This document shows positions 16,831-25,050 of a DNA stretch of 64,000 nt, one piece after another. The stretch lies in NCBI RefSeq assembly GCF_014636295.1, contig NZ_BMEC01000005.1:248001-312000 (forward strand). Reading direction: 5' to 3'. The notes beneath the pieces were generated by a model, which searched no databases, was not told the DNA's origin, and worked only from the letters and a program-made list of their open reading frames with translations. The translations under genes and the position numbers were made by a program. The first letter of the stretch is position 1; each line of letters begins with the position of its first letter. Source of the DNA: Marivirga lumbricoides (GTDB taxonomy: Bacteria > Bacteroidota > Bacteroidia > Cytophagales > Cyclobacteriaceae).

Positions 16831-18249
16831 TTATTTTTTGTTCCAAAAATCATTACCTGTATATTCTAACAGTGCTTTTCCACCAAAATATGCACCAGAT
16901 ACGATCCATCCACCACCTGGAATAAAAGCAACTCCTCCCATAATCAAGTCTAAGCCGCCTTCACCAACTAAACTTTTTTGTCCGGAAATAATTTCGGCTC
17001 CAGTCATTACTACTCCAACCCCTCCTAAAACAGCTCCCCCGACTCTTAAAGTATTTGCTGCACCATTAAGTAATGAACGATTAACAGCAGCACCTTTTAT
17101 GAGAAGTGTTTTTATACTCGTTCCCGTGGTTTTATTCCATCCAACCAAATTGGAGGGATTAGCCCTACCATGAAGATATTTCCCAAGACTTTCAGAAGCT
17201 CCACCAACTACAAAACCTACACCATTATTAGTATTAGAAATGGTGTTCCATAGTTCATCTCCCGGACCAAAGCCAGCTTGTAGAGTAGTCCCCCCATTTT
17301 GGTTAATCATCGAATTACAACTAAAACACTTCCTTCCGTACGTATTTACCTGTCGTTCAGGCATGAATACCGTAGCACCGGCACCTTCATTATAGCTGTC
17401 AGCAAAAGTATTGTAATCACCAAATATAGTGGCTCCCCAAGAGCCATGCAAGCTATTGTAAGAGGCAAAGGCAATACCAGCTTCTATTGAGCTTCTAAAA
17501 TCAGAATAGCCTCCATCAGCACTCCATTGTCCGCCAAATCTGCCAATGTTATTGAAATCAATAGTAAGGTTGCCTCCACTGTAGCCAGCTCCTCCGCCTC
17601 CGGAGGAACCATAGGATCCACCACCATAGCTTCCTCCAAAGCCATCACTCCAATGGAATCCACTACCAGGACCTATGGAATGCATAGGACCTCCGCCTAA
17701 GCCTCCGCCACCGCTTGCTAACTCTCTCCACGATCTGAGATGGTCAGGGTTTGGATACATCCTCCCACCACTCGGGTCATTATACATAATCGGGTTATTG
17801 CCTCCATAGTTGTAAGGGCTTAAGTTGGCAAACTCATTGGCATACGGATCTACCACATTGAACCTGCCCAAAGTAGCATCATAATGCCTGTAGTGCATCT
17901 GGTAATGCCCGGTGCTGTCGTTATACCGGCTACCGGCATTGTACCAGTAGCGGTTTTGGCTGCGGGTGTCATTTTTATAGCTGTGCGCCATCGGCATCCC
18001 GAAAGGGTAGTAGTCCATGCGCTGTAACACTTCAAAGCCTTCCTGCAATTGGTTAAAACTAAAATCATCAAAATAAATCTCCACATCTTCGTCTGCCTGG
18101 TGGGTCAGCTCCGCTACCAGCATGCCATCCTCAGGAATTTCTATGCTAAGCTCCAACCTTTGGTGCGGGCCGTAATAGCTCCGTTCATCATACACACGGG
18201 CGGCTTCTGTCACTTTTACAAACCCTCCCTGCATCAATTCTTTTTCCAT
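16831..18249 (-). CDS. Orphan Rhs core with glycine-rich hydrophobic tip
   Basis: A 472-residue orphan. Here alone among the cassettes a 4-base difference places an ATG at the very edge of the core (MEKELMQGGFVKVTEAARVY), so it could be translated, but there is no signal peptide. The core runs to NNPIMYNDPSGG, followed by a Gly-rich spacer and the FNNIGRFGGQW to RQVNTYGRKCF linker also seen in the cassettes at 20409 and 10494. The tip (about 150 residues) starts near LQAGFGPGDELWNTISNT and contains GGAVLGGVGVVMTGAEIISG and GGVAFIPGGGWIVSGAYFGG, suggesting membrane insertion. The membrane immunity gene follows. A fragment of a related tip lies at 6150-6214. Confidence 0.75.
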   Translation of the reverse strand: MEKELMQGGFVKVTEAARVYDERSYYGPHQRLELSIEIPEDGMLVAELTHQADEDVEIYFDDFSFNQLQEGFEVLQRMDYYPFGMPMAHSYKNDTRSQNRYWYNAGSRYNDSTGHYQMHYRHYDATLGRFNVVDPYANEFANLSPYNYGGNNPIMYNDPSGGRMYPNPDHLRSWRELASGGGGLGGGPMHSIGPGSGFHWSDGFGGSYGGGSYGSSGGGGAGYSGGNLTIDFNNIGRFGGQWSADGGYSDFRSSIEAGIAFASYNSLHGSWGATIFGDYNTFADSYNEGAGATVFMPERQVNTYGRKCFSCNSMINQNGGTTLQAGFGPGDELWNTISNTNNGVGFVVGGASESLGKYLHGRANPSNLVGWNKTTGTSIKTLLIKGAAVNRSLLNGAANTLRVGGAVLGGVGVVMTGAEIISGQKSLVGEGGLDLIMGGVAFIPGGGWIVSGAYFGGKALLEYTGNDFWNKK

Positions 18250-18498
18250 TTATATGGCTCCTATTAATTTAATTAATAAGAGCCATGTCTGATACCATTT
18301 TTATGGCATTTGCCATCGCAGTATTTACAGTCAATCGCTATTTAAGTTACGGTTTGCTGCATTAAGGTAATTTTGGTTGATTTATAGTAGCTTTAAGCTA
18401 ACCACTTTTTAAACAGATACTTAATATTGCTAGAATAAACATAAGTTAATGTCTAAAAATAATTATAATGCGAGAAAGTTACGTTTTGAAGCATTACC
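18250..18498 (-). repeat. Intercassette element, copy B
   Basis: This copy spans from the orphan core boundary to the conserved end GAAGCATTACC (plus strand). It contains the hairpin at 18254-18286 (arms ATGGCTCcTATTAA and TTAATAAGAGCCAT, one mismatch), a perfect palindrome ATGGCATTTGCCAT at 18302-18315 and the conserved distal block AGCTTTAAGCTAACCACTTT. It matches copy D at 26366-26618 over nearly its whole length. No Bacteroidota promoter pair was evident. The next 86 bases to the immunity gene are AT-rich spacer. Confidence 0.75.
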
Positions 18499-18584
18499 TA
18501 CATTAAGACCATTACAAAATTTTCAAATAGAAATTATACGATATCAATTTTAAGAAGAATCGCGTCAGTTATTCGATTGCTTTA

Positions 18585-19004
18585 CTACTTAACAAGCTCT
18601 GCTATCTCTTTGAATGAATTAGCATTTTTAATCCTTTCTTTTAATTCGTCTGTGTTCCATCCTGCTCTCCATATGGACGATGTCTTATTAATTCGATTTA
18701 CTAAATCTGTTTTGAAATGTTCTAAGGAAACATTTCTAACTTCAGATGAATAATCAAATTCAATTAGAATTTGTCTGCCCTTCAAAAGAGGGTTAAACCC
18801 CCACAATCCTAAATATTTAACTTTAAACGCCCCTATTATTTCATATTGATTCCCTAAAGAATCAATATGTATTATTTCATTGTATTTCATTTCATGAAAA
18901 ATTTGTTCATTTGTAGCTTTTAAATCTCGATCATTAAAAAATACATAGATCATATTATCATCTTTTCTAAAGGCAAATACTGGATAATTCAATTTAATTC
19001 GCAT
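18585..19004 (-). CDS. Predicted immunity protein for the HNH-like tip
   Basis: A 139-residue soluble protein with no signal or membrane segment. It starts 10 bp after the toxin stop. The N-terminal half is beta-rich (MIYVFFNDRDLKATNEQIFH), followed by an acidic helical region ending FKEIAELVK. A cytoplasmic immunity protein fits a nuclease tip. No family was recognised. The immunity role is inferred from position, which is the same in every cassette here. Confidence 0.6.
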   Translation of the reverse strand: MRIKLNYPVFAFRKDDNMIYVFFNDRDLKATNEQIFHEMKYNEIIHIDSLGNQYEIIGAFKVKYLGLWGFNPLLKGRQILIEFDYSSEVRNVSLEHFKTDLVNRINKTSSIWRAGWNTDELKERIKNANSFKEIAELVK

Positions 19005-19014
19005 ATTCTAATTT

Positions 19015-20409
19015 TTAGTTAATAGCTCTTCCTCCCACTGATATAACTGCTGCTTTTACCCACGCAGGAGTACCAAACAAGAATTGTCCTAATAAACCAT
19101 AACCGGGCTGACCTAAATATTGCATTCCATGTCCTGCTCTCATGTGCAAACTTTGGTTAGGAAATGTCATTAAATTCCATGGTTGATTCGTTAGGTTTTC
19201 TACTCCGTACTTTTTCGCTGTTGCTTGCGAGACAGCCCAATGATGAACAGGTTCTCCTGTCTTTGCATACCCTTTTTTGCCTAACCATTTTCTTGTCGCC
19301 TTCCATGTATGACTTCCTAATTTCCATGCTCCTTTTGAAATGGCTGTGCCTACCGCTTTTACCAGAAAAATATCCGAAACAGCTAAAACACCATTCCCCA
19401 ATGCCCTACTATAATCACCTTGTTGAGCCCAATATACAGCATCCCTTCCTGCTCCCCAAACCGGTATAAAACTTTCTGCGCCTGATGAGAGACCGACTCC
19501 TGCATTAGGGTCTGGCCTCCCATTTACACCAGAGCAATTACATTCTGGTCCGTACGTATTTACCTGTCGTTCAGGCATGAATACCGTAGCTCCGGCCCCT
19601 CCATTATAGCTGTCAGCAAAAGTATTGTAATCACCAAATATAGTGGCTCCCCAAGAGCCATGCAAACTGTTATAAGAGGCAAAGGCAATACCAGCTTCAA
19701 TTGAGCTTCTGAAATCAGAGTATCCTCCATCTGCGCTCCATTGTCCACCACATCTGCCAATGTTATTGAAATCAATAGTAAGGTTGCCTCCACTGTACCC
19801 AGCTCCACCGCCACCGCCTGAGCCATAGGATCCGCCACCATAGCTTCCTCTAAATCCGTCACTCCAATGATAATTGCTTCCCGGACCTATAGAATGCATA
19901 GGACCTCCGCCTAAGCCTCCGCCACCGCTTGCTAACTCTCTCCACGATCTGAGATGGTCAGGGTTTGGATACATCCTCCCACCACTCGGGTCATTATACA
20001 TAATCGGGTTATTGCCTCCATAGTTGTAAGGGCTTAAGTTGGCAAACTCATTGGCATACGGATCTACCACATTGAACCTGCCTAAAGTAGCATCATAATG
20101 CCTGTAGTGCATTTGGTAATGCCCGGTGCTGTCGTTGTACCGGCTGCCGGCATTGTACCAGTAGCGGTTTTGGCTTCGGGTATCGTTTTTATAGCTGTGA
20201 GCCATTGGCATCCCAAAAGGGTAGTAGTCCACGCGCTGTAATACTTCAAAGCCTTCCTGCAATTGGTTAAAGCTAAAATCATCAAAATAGATCTCCACAT
20301 CTTCATCTGCCTGGTGGGTGAGCTCTGCTACCAGCATGCCATCCTCAGGAATCTCTATACTGAGCTCCAACCGTTGGTGCGGGCCGTAATAGCTGCGTTC
20401 ATCATGCAC
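19015..20409 (-). CDS. Orphan Rhs core with HNH/EndoVII-like nuclease tip
   Basis: A 464-residue orphan from an internal GTG; core homology continues to about 20463 without an ATG. It has the Rhs core to NNPIMYNDPSGG, a Gly-rich spacer, the FNNIGRCGGQW to RQVNTYG linker, and a tip from about CNCSGVNG. The tip has AESFIPVWGAGRDAVYWAQQ, a common lead-in of Rhs tips, and near the end EPVHHWAVSQ, NQPWNLMTFPNQSLHMR and GH, the His-His...Asn...His pattern of HNH/EndoVII nuclease toxins. It should cut DNA or RNA when delivered. No signal peptide, so it is probably silent until recombined. A soluble immunity gene follows. Confidence 0.75.
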   Translation of the reverse strand: MHDERSYYGPHQRLELSIEIPEDGMLVAELTHQADEDVEIYFDDFSFNQLQEGFEVLQRVDYYPFGMPMAHSYKNDTRSQNRYWYNAGSRYNDSTGHYQMHYRHYDATLGRFNVVDPYANEFANLSPYNYGGNNPIMYNDPSGGRMYPNPDHLRSWRELASGGGGLGGGPMHSIGPGSNYHWSDGFRGSYGGGSYGSGGGGGAGYSGGNLTIDFNNIGRCGGQWSADGGYSDFRSSIEAGIAFASYNSLHGSWGATIFGDYNTFADSYNGGAGATVFMPERQVNTYGPECNCSGVNGRPDPNAGVGLSSGAESFIPVWGAGRDAVYWAQQGDYSRALGNGVLAVSDIFLVKAVGTAISKGAWKLGSHTWKATRKWLGKKGYAKTGEPVHHWAVSQATAKKYGVENLTNQPWNLMTFPNQSLHMRAGHGMQYLGQPGYGLLGQFLFGTPAWVKAAVISVGGRAIN

Positions 20410-20459
20410 CCTTGCAGCTTCTGTTACCTTTACAAACCCGGCATCAATTCTTTCTCCAT

Positions 20460-20560
20460 TTGTATGGCTCCTATTAACTAACTATATTAATAAGAGCCAT
20501 GTCTGATACCCTTTTTATGGTATTTGTCATCGCAGAATCTACAAGTAAAGGCTGTTTTAG
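20460..20560 (-). repeat. Intercassette element, copy C (hairpin half)
   Basis: This has the core-proximal half of the element. The hairpin at 20464-20500 has arms ATGGCTCcTATTAA and TTAATAAGAGCCAT. A decayed second palindrome lies near 20517-20530 and the conserved CATCGCAGAAT follows. The distal half seen in copies B and D is missing; sequence after about 20580 instead leads to the YwqK-type gene ending at 20637. Confidence 0.7.
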
Positions 20561-20636
20561 TTATGTTTTGTAACAATTAAGGTATAGTGACAACTCAGGT
20601 GAGTTACATGAACAGGTAGCTGAGCTATTCTTTATT

Positions 20637-21452
20637 TTATAATAAATCAAAAGAAAATTTATTACAACCTTGACTTGAAAGATTATCTTTCAAAATCTCA
20701 CATAAATAGCCTTTTATCTTTTCTTTATTCTTAAATTTATCAGTATCAATACACACTTTCGAGCCAGCATCTCGATAGCTTAATTTTTCACTGTTTATAT
20801 CTCCTTTATCAATTAAAACTTCAACCATTAGTTTATCTTCAGGCATTATGGATTTTTCTAATATGAAGCAAATCTTATTATTCTCTTCTTTCATATTAAT
20901 AGTGAAGTATGTGTCAATAATCTTCCCGTCTGAATCATATGTTTTATAATAGATTAAACTATCGTTTCGTTGAAACACATATTTCTTATGGTCTCCATTC
21001 TCATAATATTCATAACTTACTTTAGTTCGTTCTTTAAAATTATTCTTACCCTTTACAGAAATTTGACCATTAATATAATATTCCTCAAACTTCCCATGTA
21101 AATTACCTTCAACAAATTCCTGTTTTCCTCTTAAATTACCTAGGGAATCATAACAAAAGGTCCATCCATGTTGTTTACTGTTTTCAAATTCAGCAACATA
21201 CTTCTTTTTACCATTTTTATAGTAAATAAAAGCTTTACCAACTTTTTCTCCCTCTATCCAATTACTTTTCTGCATTAACTCTCCAGATTCGTAGTATTTT
21301 AATGCGACACCATTCTTTTTTCCATTTTCGATATTATATTCATAAGCAATATTACCTGAAGGGTAATACTCTTTCTCTACTAAAGTACAAGATTCAAAGA
21401 GAACTAATACGCATAATATTAGAATATGTCTAGTTAGGAAGCCAAAGTTCAT
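20637..21452 (-). CDS. YwqK-type lipoprotein immunity protein, copy 3
   Basis: A 271-residue lipoprotein (ILILCVLVLFESC) with MORN-like repeats of the YwqK antitoxin family: YYPSGNIAYEYNIENGKKNG, YYESGELMQKS, YYKNGKKKY, YYINGQISVKG. YwqK-type proteins act as antitoxins or immunity in polymorphic-toxin loci. The C-terminal 80 residues (IMPEDKLMVEVLIDKGDINS to NKFSFDL) are conserved among the three copies here. It is preceded by a toxin-tail remnant with an internal stop (21477-21430), so it was duplicated together with a toxin end. The lipobox places it outside the cytoplasm. Confidence 0.78.
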   Translation of the reverse strand: MNFGFLTRHILILCVLVLFESCTLVEKEYYPSGNIAYEYNIENGKKNGVALKYYESGELMQKSNWIEGEKVGKAFIYYKNGKKKYVAEFENSKQHGWTFCYDSLGNLRGKQEFVEGNLHGKFEEYYINGQISVKGKNNFKERTKVSYEYYENGDHKKYVFQRNDSLIYYKTYDSDGKIIDTYFTINMKEENNKICFILEKSIMPEDKLMVEVLIDKGDINSEKLSYRDAGSKVCIDTDKFKNKEKIKGYLCEILKDNLSSQGCNKFSFDLL

Positions 21453-21477
21453 ATTAACCAGTACGATGTTGTTTTTG
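21430..21477 (-). pseudogene. Toxin-tail remnant before YwqK copy 3
   Basis: The last codons of the toxin ending at 23394 are repeated here: QKQHRTG, a TAA stop, then YELWLPN and the same TAG stop position (toxin: SKQHRTGQYEYWFPN). The stretch overlaps the start of the immunity gene exactly as in the intact pair. Confidence 0.75.
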
Positions 21478-21610
21478 TATAAAATGATTTAACTGCTGAA
21501 ATTAATTAAATTAAAATGTAACATTATTTAATTTAAATCACATTACGAAATCATTTTTCCAACTCAGATAATTCATGAAAGGAACAGTCTAAAAGCTATT
21601 CTTTATTTTA

Positions 21611-22420
21611 TTATAAATCAAAAGAAAATTCATTACAACCCTGATAAGATTGATCTTCTTTTATAAGCTCACAGAAACGACCACTTATGGAATCCTTGTT
21701 TTTGAATCTATCTCTAGCTACACAAACTTTATAGCCATCTGAACGAAACCTGAATTCATCGACATTCATAGTGTTCTCCCTGAATACCACTTCAACGCTA
21801 ATTTCATCTTCTGGTATTATTGACTTCTCTAAGACAAAACTTAGCATATTATCATCCTCTTTTTTCATCCTTATTGTATAATAAGTTTTTATAATATACC
21901 CTTCATCATTAAAGGTTTTGGAATAAATCAAGCTATCATTTCTTTCAAAAACATAGCCCCTTGGGTCTCCATTAGGAAAATAACCATACATAACTTTTGT
22001 CGCCTTTTTATAATTATTAGTACCCTTCGACAATAACTCTCCACTCGTATAATACTCTTCAAATTCGCCATCCAAATGCCCTTCCCCAAACTTTTGTTTA
22101 GCCATTAAATTACCTAAAGAATCGTAATAGAAAGCCCAACCATGTTGCTTGTTATTCACAAAATTAGCGTTGTATTTTTCTTTACCATTTTTGTAGTAAG
22201 TAATTGATTTCCCTACTTTTACTCCGTTAATATAATTACTTTTCTGCATTAATTCTCCAGATTCGTAGTACTTTAAGGCAATACCATCTTTTTTTCCATT
22301 TTCTAGATTATATTCATAAGCAATCTTACCAGAAGAATAATATTTCTTTTCTACTGGAGAACATGACCCTAAAAATAATTTTATGAATATTAGTAATAGC
22401 CACTTAAAGAAGATATCCAT
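21611..22420 (-). CDS. YwqK-type lipoprotein immunity protein, copy 2
   Basis: A 269-residue lipoprotein (LIFIKLFLGSC; good lipobox) with the same repeats as its neighbours (YYSSGKIAYEYNLENGKKDG, YYESGELMQKS, YYKNGKEKY, YYTSGELLSKG) and the shared C-terminal domain ending YQGCNEFSFDL. It is the most diverged of the three copies at its N terminus. A decayed toxin tail lies at its start. It probably protects against a variant of the toxin at 24476-23394. The spacers on both sides (about 160-180 bases) hold only the toxin-tail remnants. Confidence 0.78.
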   Translation of the reverse strand: MDIFFKWLLLIFIKLFLGSCSPVEKKYYSSGKIAYEYNLENGKKDGIALKYYESGELMQKSNYINGVKVGKSITYYKNGKEKYNANFVNNKQHGWAFYYDSLGNLMAKQKFGEGHLDGEFEEYYTSGELLSKGTNNYKKATKVMYGYFPNGDPRGYVFERNDSLIYSKTFNDEGYIIKTYYTIRMKKEDDNMLSFVLEKSIIPEDEISVEVVFRENTMNVDEFRFRSDGYKVCVARDRFKNKDSISGRFCELIKEDQSYQGCNEFSFDL

Positions 22421-22451
22421 TTGTATATTTACTAGTTTGATGCTGTTTTAT
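22404..22451 (-). pseudogene. Toxin-tail remnant before YwqK copy 2
   Basis: The minus-strand frame IKQHQTSKYTNGYLL then stop aligns with the end of the intact toxin (SKQHRTGQYEYWFPN). It is more decayed than the copy at 21430 but keeps the same offset to the immunity start. Confidence 0.55.
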
Positions 22452-22597
22452 AGTAATACATATTTCAGAAGATAAACTTGATTAAAGGTAAATGTAAGAT
22501 TGCTTAGCTGAAATCACATTTTGAAACTATTATTATTATTGATCTATAATGGCGGCTCAAATAATTTAGAAGAGACCATTTATTAGTTATTTCAGTA

Positions 22598-23416
22598 TTA
22601 CTGTAAATCAAAAGAAAAATTATTGCAACCGTGATAAGATTCATCTTCGGTAAAAACTTCACAGAACAGACCACTAACCGTTTCTTTATCTTTAAACTTA
22701 TCTTTAGCTACACAAACTTTACGGCCTTTTGCACGAAACTTTAAGTTATTACCATTTATAGAGGTTTCATTGAACACAACCTCAACACTAAGTTCATCCT
22801 CTGGTATTATGGTAGTGTCTATGATAAAACAAAGTTGGTTTTCATCTTCTGCTTTTAACTTTATCGTAAAATATGCATTTGTAATATCTCCAGTCTCATC
22901 TAAAGACTTTAAATATATTAAGCTATCATTCCTTTCATAAACAAACCTTTTAGGTTTTCCATTAGGAAAATACTCGTAAATCTTTTTAGTACCACCTTTA
23001 AAGCTATTTGTGCCTTTCGCCATAACCGTACCATCAGCATAATACTCCTCAAATTTACCATCTAAATTACCATCAACAAATTCCTGTTTTCCTCTTAAAT
23101 TACCTAAAGAATCATAATAAAAGGTCCATCCGTCTTGCTTATTATTTTCAAAATTGGCTATGTATTTCTCTACACCACTTTTATAATAAGTAAATGATTT
23201 CCCTACTTTTTCTCCCTCTGCCCAATTGCTTTTCTGCATTAACTCTCCAGATTCGTAGTATTTTAATGCGACACCATCCTTTTTTCCATTTTCGATATTA
23301 TATTCATAAGCAATCTTACCTGAAGGATAATACTCTTTCTCTACTGAAGTACAAGATTCAAAGAGAACTAATACGCATAATATTAGAATATGTCTAGTTA
23401 GGAAACCAATATTCAT
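22598..23416 (-). CDS. YwqK-type lipoprotein immunity protein, copy 1
   Basis: A 272-residue lipoprotein (ILILCVLVLFESC) with YwqK/MORN-like repeats (YYPSGKIAYEYNIENGKKDG, YYESGELMQKS, YYADGTVMAKG) and a C-terminal domain ending YHGCNNFSFDLQ. The ATG at 23416 is chosen because it gives a proper signal peptide; it overlaps the toxin end (stop at 23394) by 23 bases, implying translational coupling. An upstream ATG at 23449 would put 11 charged residues before the signal. It is the direct immunity partner of the tip at 24476-23394. The extracytoplasmic location suggests the toxin acts in the periplasm or at the cell surface. Confidence 0.82.
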   Translation of the reverse strand: MNIGFLTRHILILCVLVLFESCTSVEKEYYPSGKIAYEYNIENGKKDGVALKYYESGELMQKSNWAEGEKVGKSFTYYKSGVEKYIANFENNKQDGWTFYYDSLGNLRGKQEFVDGNLDGKFEEYYADGTVMAKGTNSFKGGTKKIYEYFPNGKPKRFVYERNDSLIYLKSLDETGDITNAYFTIKLKAEDENQLCFIIDTTIIPEDELSVEVVFNETSINGNNLKFRAKGRKVCVAKDKFKDKETVSGLFCEVFTEDESYHGCNNFSFDLQ

Positions 23417-24476
23417 ATTGACCAGTTCGATGTTGTTTTGATGTATCATTAACTCCTGTTTTGATATTTGGATGTACTAAAAATAATGTGTCTCCAATAT
23501 TATATGATCTGTTACCATTTTGATTATAAAAAATTGTGTCACCGCTTATTTCATCTATAGGCCATGATTCACCAGTGTATGTAAAATGATCACGTGCTCG
23601 ATTATACCATGAAACAAGACCATTGAGAGACCATTTATCCGGAAGTGCTCTGGTTATAGGGTCAACTATTATACCAGACCGTTCAGCAGTGGTACTGGAA
23701 CCATTTCCTCCTTTACCTGAGGTCATAATTGTTTCTCCGTATGGTTGACAATCACAAGGAATCATGCTTTTTAAATCTTGCCCCATATGTGTACTCCAAA
23801 AATATTTACCTCCGGGAAAATAATCAAACATATTGAATGACTCTTTAACTTTAATTCTATCTGCCTGAACTGTACCTCCCTCAATAAGCTCATACCATTT
23901 ATACCTGTTGCCAGAAGAAAAGAACTTAGAACTCATAAGCGCAAGCCATGCTTCTCTACCGTATTTTTCCAAAGCATTTTTCACCTGGTAATCAAACGTA
24001 CTCATATCCCATTTATTTTCAAAGGATCTGCTACTTGAAAAAGCATAATCTCTCATCTGACTGCTGTAAGCATCAGCCCAATGATTGCCACTGCCCGGGC
24101 CAATAGAATGCATAGGACCTCCGCCTAAGCCTCCACCACCACTTGCTAACTCTCTCCACGATCTGAGATGGTCAGGGTTTGGATACATCCTCCCACCACT
24201 CGGGTCATTAAACATAATTGGGTTATTGCCTCCATAGTTGTAAGGGCTTAGGTTGGCAAACTCATTAGCATACGGATCCACCAAATTGAATCTGCCCAAC
24301 GTGGCATCATAATGCCTATAGTGCATCTGGTAATGCCCGGTGCTATCGTTGTACCGGCTGCCGGCATTGTACCAGTAACGATTTTGGCTGCGGGGATCGT
24401 TTTTGTAACTGTGCGCCATCGGCATCCCGAAAGGGTAGTAGTCCATCCGTTGCAACACTTCAAAGCCTTCCTGCAA
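23394..24476 (-). CDS. Orphan Rhs core (5' truncated) with YwqK-associated tip
   Basis: A 360-residue frame from a TTG; an in-frame stop lies a few codons upstream. The core begins only at FNQLQEGFEVLQRM, so its first about 60 residues and the intercassette element are gone, and it abuts the preceding immunity gene. The core ends NNPIMFNDPSGG. A linker (WLALMSSKFF, NRYKWYELIEGG) is shared with the cassette at 26184. The tip has AERSGIIVDPITRALPDKWS, DHFTYTGESWPIDEISGDTI and ends QYEYWFPN; its activity is not recognised. Three YwqK-type immunity genes follow. Silent unless recombined. Confidence 0.72.
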   Translation of the reverse strand: MQEGFEVLQRMDYYPFGMPMAHSYKNDPRSQNRYWYNAGSRYNDSTGHYQMHYRHYDATLGRFNLVDPYANEFANLSPYNYGGNNPIMFNDPSGGRMYPNPDHLRSWRELASGGGGLGGGPMHSIGPGSGNHWADAYSSQMRDYAFSSSRSFENKWDMSTFDYQVKNALEKYGREAWLALMSSKFFSSGNRYKWYELIEGGTVQADRIKVKESFNMFDYFPGGKYFWSTHMGQDLKSMIPCDCQPYGETIMTSGKGGNGSSTTAERSGIIVDPITRALPDKWSLNGLVSWYNRARDHFTYTGESWPIDEISGDTIFYNQNGNRSYNIGDTLFLVHPNIKTGVNDTSKQHRTGQYEYWFPN

Positions 24477-24518
24477 CTGGTTAAAGTTAGGTTAATAATC
24501 TAATTTCACGATTTCAAA

Positions 24519-25046
24519 TCACGTAAATTGTTTAATGATACTGACTAGTAGAAATAGAATTCCTGAAACTAAACCCATAACAGGAATTAATTTACCTATA
24601 AATTCACCATGCTTCATTTTTCTAATTCCCAAAAATTTAAATTTGTCATGACAGAAAATTTCAACTTTACTGTAATCGTCATAAGCTATTTTCGGAAGAT
24701 AAATTTTTTTTCCATTTGTCATTACAATTTGAATTTCTTGATGTAATCCGTTATACTGATCAACCTTTTCTTCTATTTGAAAACCTTTAATTTCACTATA
24801 TTTTAACTTTAAATTTCTACCATTAAAATAGCCAGTTAGAAAAATATTTAGATTATCGTACTTAATATTTAAGTGAGAAAAATCAATTCCCCATAGAAGA
24901 GTTAAAGCAAATGATGTCAAGAATATTGCCATACTCCATACTTTCCAATCACTAAGAAAATAAGGACTCAACAATAGCATAATTGATATAGATAAAAACG
25001 CTATAATTATTAACCATAAAATATTCTTTACTCTTGGTATTATCAT
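24519..25046 (-). CDS. PH-like membrane immunity protein for the tip at 25051
   Basis: About 175 residues: two N-terminal membrane segments (LWLIIIAFLSISIMLLLSPY and SMAIFLTSFALTLLWGI), a beta-rich PH-like central domain, and a C-terminal membrane segment (VMGLVSGILFLLVSIIK). The ATG at 25046 lies 4 bp after the toxin stop and gives the expected N terminus; the longer frame from 25112 would overlap the toxin. Topology resembles the immunity protein at 6964-6296, also paired with a glycine-rich tip. Immunity role inferred from position. Confidence 0.62.
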   Translation of the reverse strand: MIIPRVKNILWLIIIAFLSISIMLLLSPYFLSDWKVWSMAIFLTSFALTLLWGIDFSHLNIKYDNLNIFLTGYFNGRNLKLKYSEIKGFQIEEKVDQYNGLHQEIQIVMTNGKKIYLPKIAYDDYSKVEIFCHDKFKFLGIRKMKHGEFIGKLIPVMGLVSGILFLLVSIIKQFT

Positions 25047-25050
25047 ATAT

